64,000 bases of DNA, from the NCBI RefSeq assembly GCF_900070365.1, contig NZ_LN850107.1:2666001-2730000 (forward strand), written 5' to 3'. Origin of the DNA: Alloactinosynnema sp. L-07 (GTDB lineage Bacteria; Actinomycetota; Actinomycetes; Mycobacteriales; Pseudonocardiaceae). The translations under genes were made by a program, and so were the position numbers. This document shows positions 63,757 to 64,000 of the stretch, in pieces. Within the stretch, counting starts at the first letter, position 1, and the number at the start of each line of letters is the position of its first letter. The notes below the pieces were generated by a model. It was not told the origin of the DNA, searched no databases, and worked only from the letters and a program-made list of their open reading frames with translations.

Positions 63757-64000
63757 TCACGCGGCGGCGCGATCATCAGACTTGGTGTTGCGCAAGACTT
63801 TCCGGTACCAGGTGCTGGCGAAGCGCAGACAGTTCGACTCGGTCCGATGAGATGGACCGCACCCTGGGAGATATCGGCCCTGGAAGCTCCATGCCGCCGA
63901 GTCGCTCGACACAACGGCGTCGGCGAAGCGTCTCAGCCCGAGGGTCTTCGCGCCGAAGGTGTGGAGTCGGTATCCGCGGCCTGCCAGGGATCGCACGATG
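63757..64000 (-). CDS. DpdA-like queuine-tRNA-ribosyltransferase family protein, C-terminal part
   Basis: Partial: the frame is open to the window edge, giving the last 80 or so residues. GYRLHTFGAKTLGLRRFADAVVSSDSAAWSF followed by CGPSHRTESNCLRFASTWYRKVL fits the DpdA / queuine transglycosylase-like family, in which an Asp in the SSDS segment attacks the base and Cys/His residues bind zinc. Known relatives swap guanine for 7-deazaguanine in DNA or tRNA, and DpdA appears in phage and plasmid DNA-modification systems. Only the C-terminal part is visible, so the call is moderate. It lies next to the integrase module. Confidence 0.45.
   Translation of the reverse strand, partial: IVRSLAGRGYRLHTFGAKTLGLRRFADAVVSSDSAAWSFQGRYLPGCGPSHRTESNCLRFASTWYRKVLRNTKSDDRAAA

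Overview
The window is very GC-rich, uses many GTG/TTG starts, and carries mycothiol-dependent, F420-type, SigF-type, GerW-type and XRE/DUF397 genes. This fits a filamentous actinomycete, most likely of the Pseudonocardiaceae, though no rRNA or housekeeping marker here settles the genus. Most genes sit in short overlapping transcription units (ATGA or GTGA junctions).

Layout. 0-6 kb: a heterodimeric ABC exporter with one degenerate ATPase half; a DUF4396 membrane protein behind a perfect CsoR-type operator; a DUF2306 membrane protein; a YbjN-like protein; a PP2C phosphatase. 6-19.3 kb: secreted subtilisin and SGNH hydrolase, then a 2829-residue secreted SpvB/RHS polymorphic toxin ending in an AHH nuclease, followed 13 bp later by its likely Imm11-type immunity gene. 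19.5-23 kb: PhoX-type phosphatase, LuxR regulator, cupin, DUF1304 protein. 23-29.3 kb: a tightly coupled four-gene operon (cytosolic astacin-like metalloprotease, degenerate P-loop adaptor, STAND NTPase, trypsin-like protease with a death-like effector-associated domain) that looks like an NLR-type immune or cell-suicide system. 29.4-34.4 kb: a methyltransferase and a complete CUT1 sugar importer with its own ATPase.

34.5-54 kb is mostly core metabolism and regulation: a mycothiol-dependent enzyme; the TmsA/TmsB pair for 10-methyl branched lipids; an XRE/DUF397 pair; a small redox and acyltransferase set; a standalone LigD polymerase domain; GerW; pirin; a SigF-type sigma factor preceded by a carboxylate-amine ligase fragment; an AlkZ-like glycosylase; the cmk-acyltransferase-der operon; and a NarL/DesK-type two-component system.

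From tRNA-Pro(GGG) at 54.3 kb to the right edge the character changes. There are uncharacterised coupled ORFs, a frameshifted HEPN-like gene, a decayed stretch holding a scrap of an integrase, a membrane-anchored STAND NTPase with about 15 WD40 repeats, and then a tyrosine integrase, an excisionase-like protein and the end of a DpdA-like (7-deazaguanine transglycosylase family) gene. I read this as one or more integrative elements, partly eroded, carrying defence cargo. No CRISPR array, intact insertion sequence or rRNA was seen.
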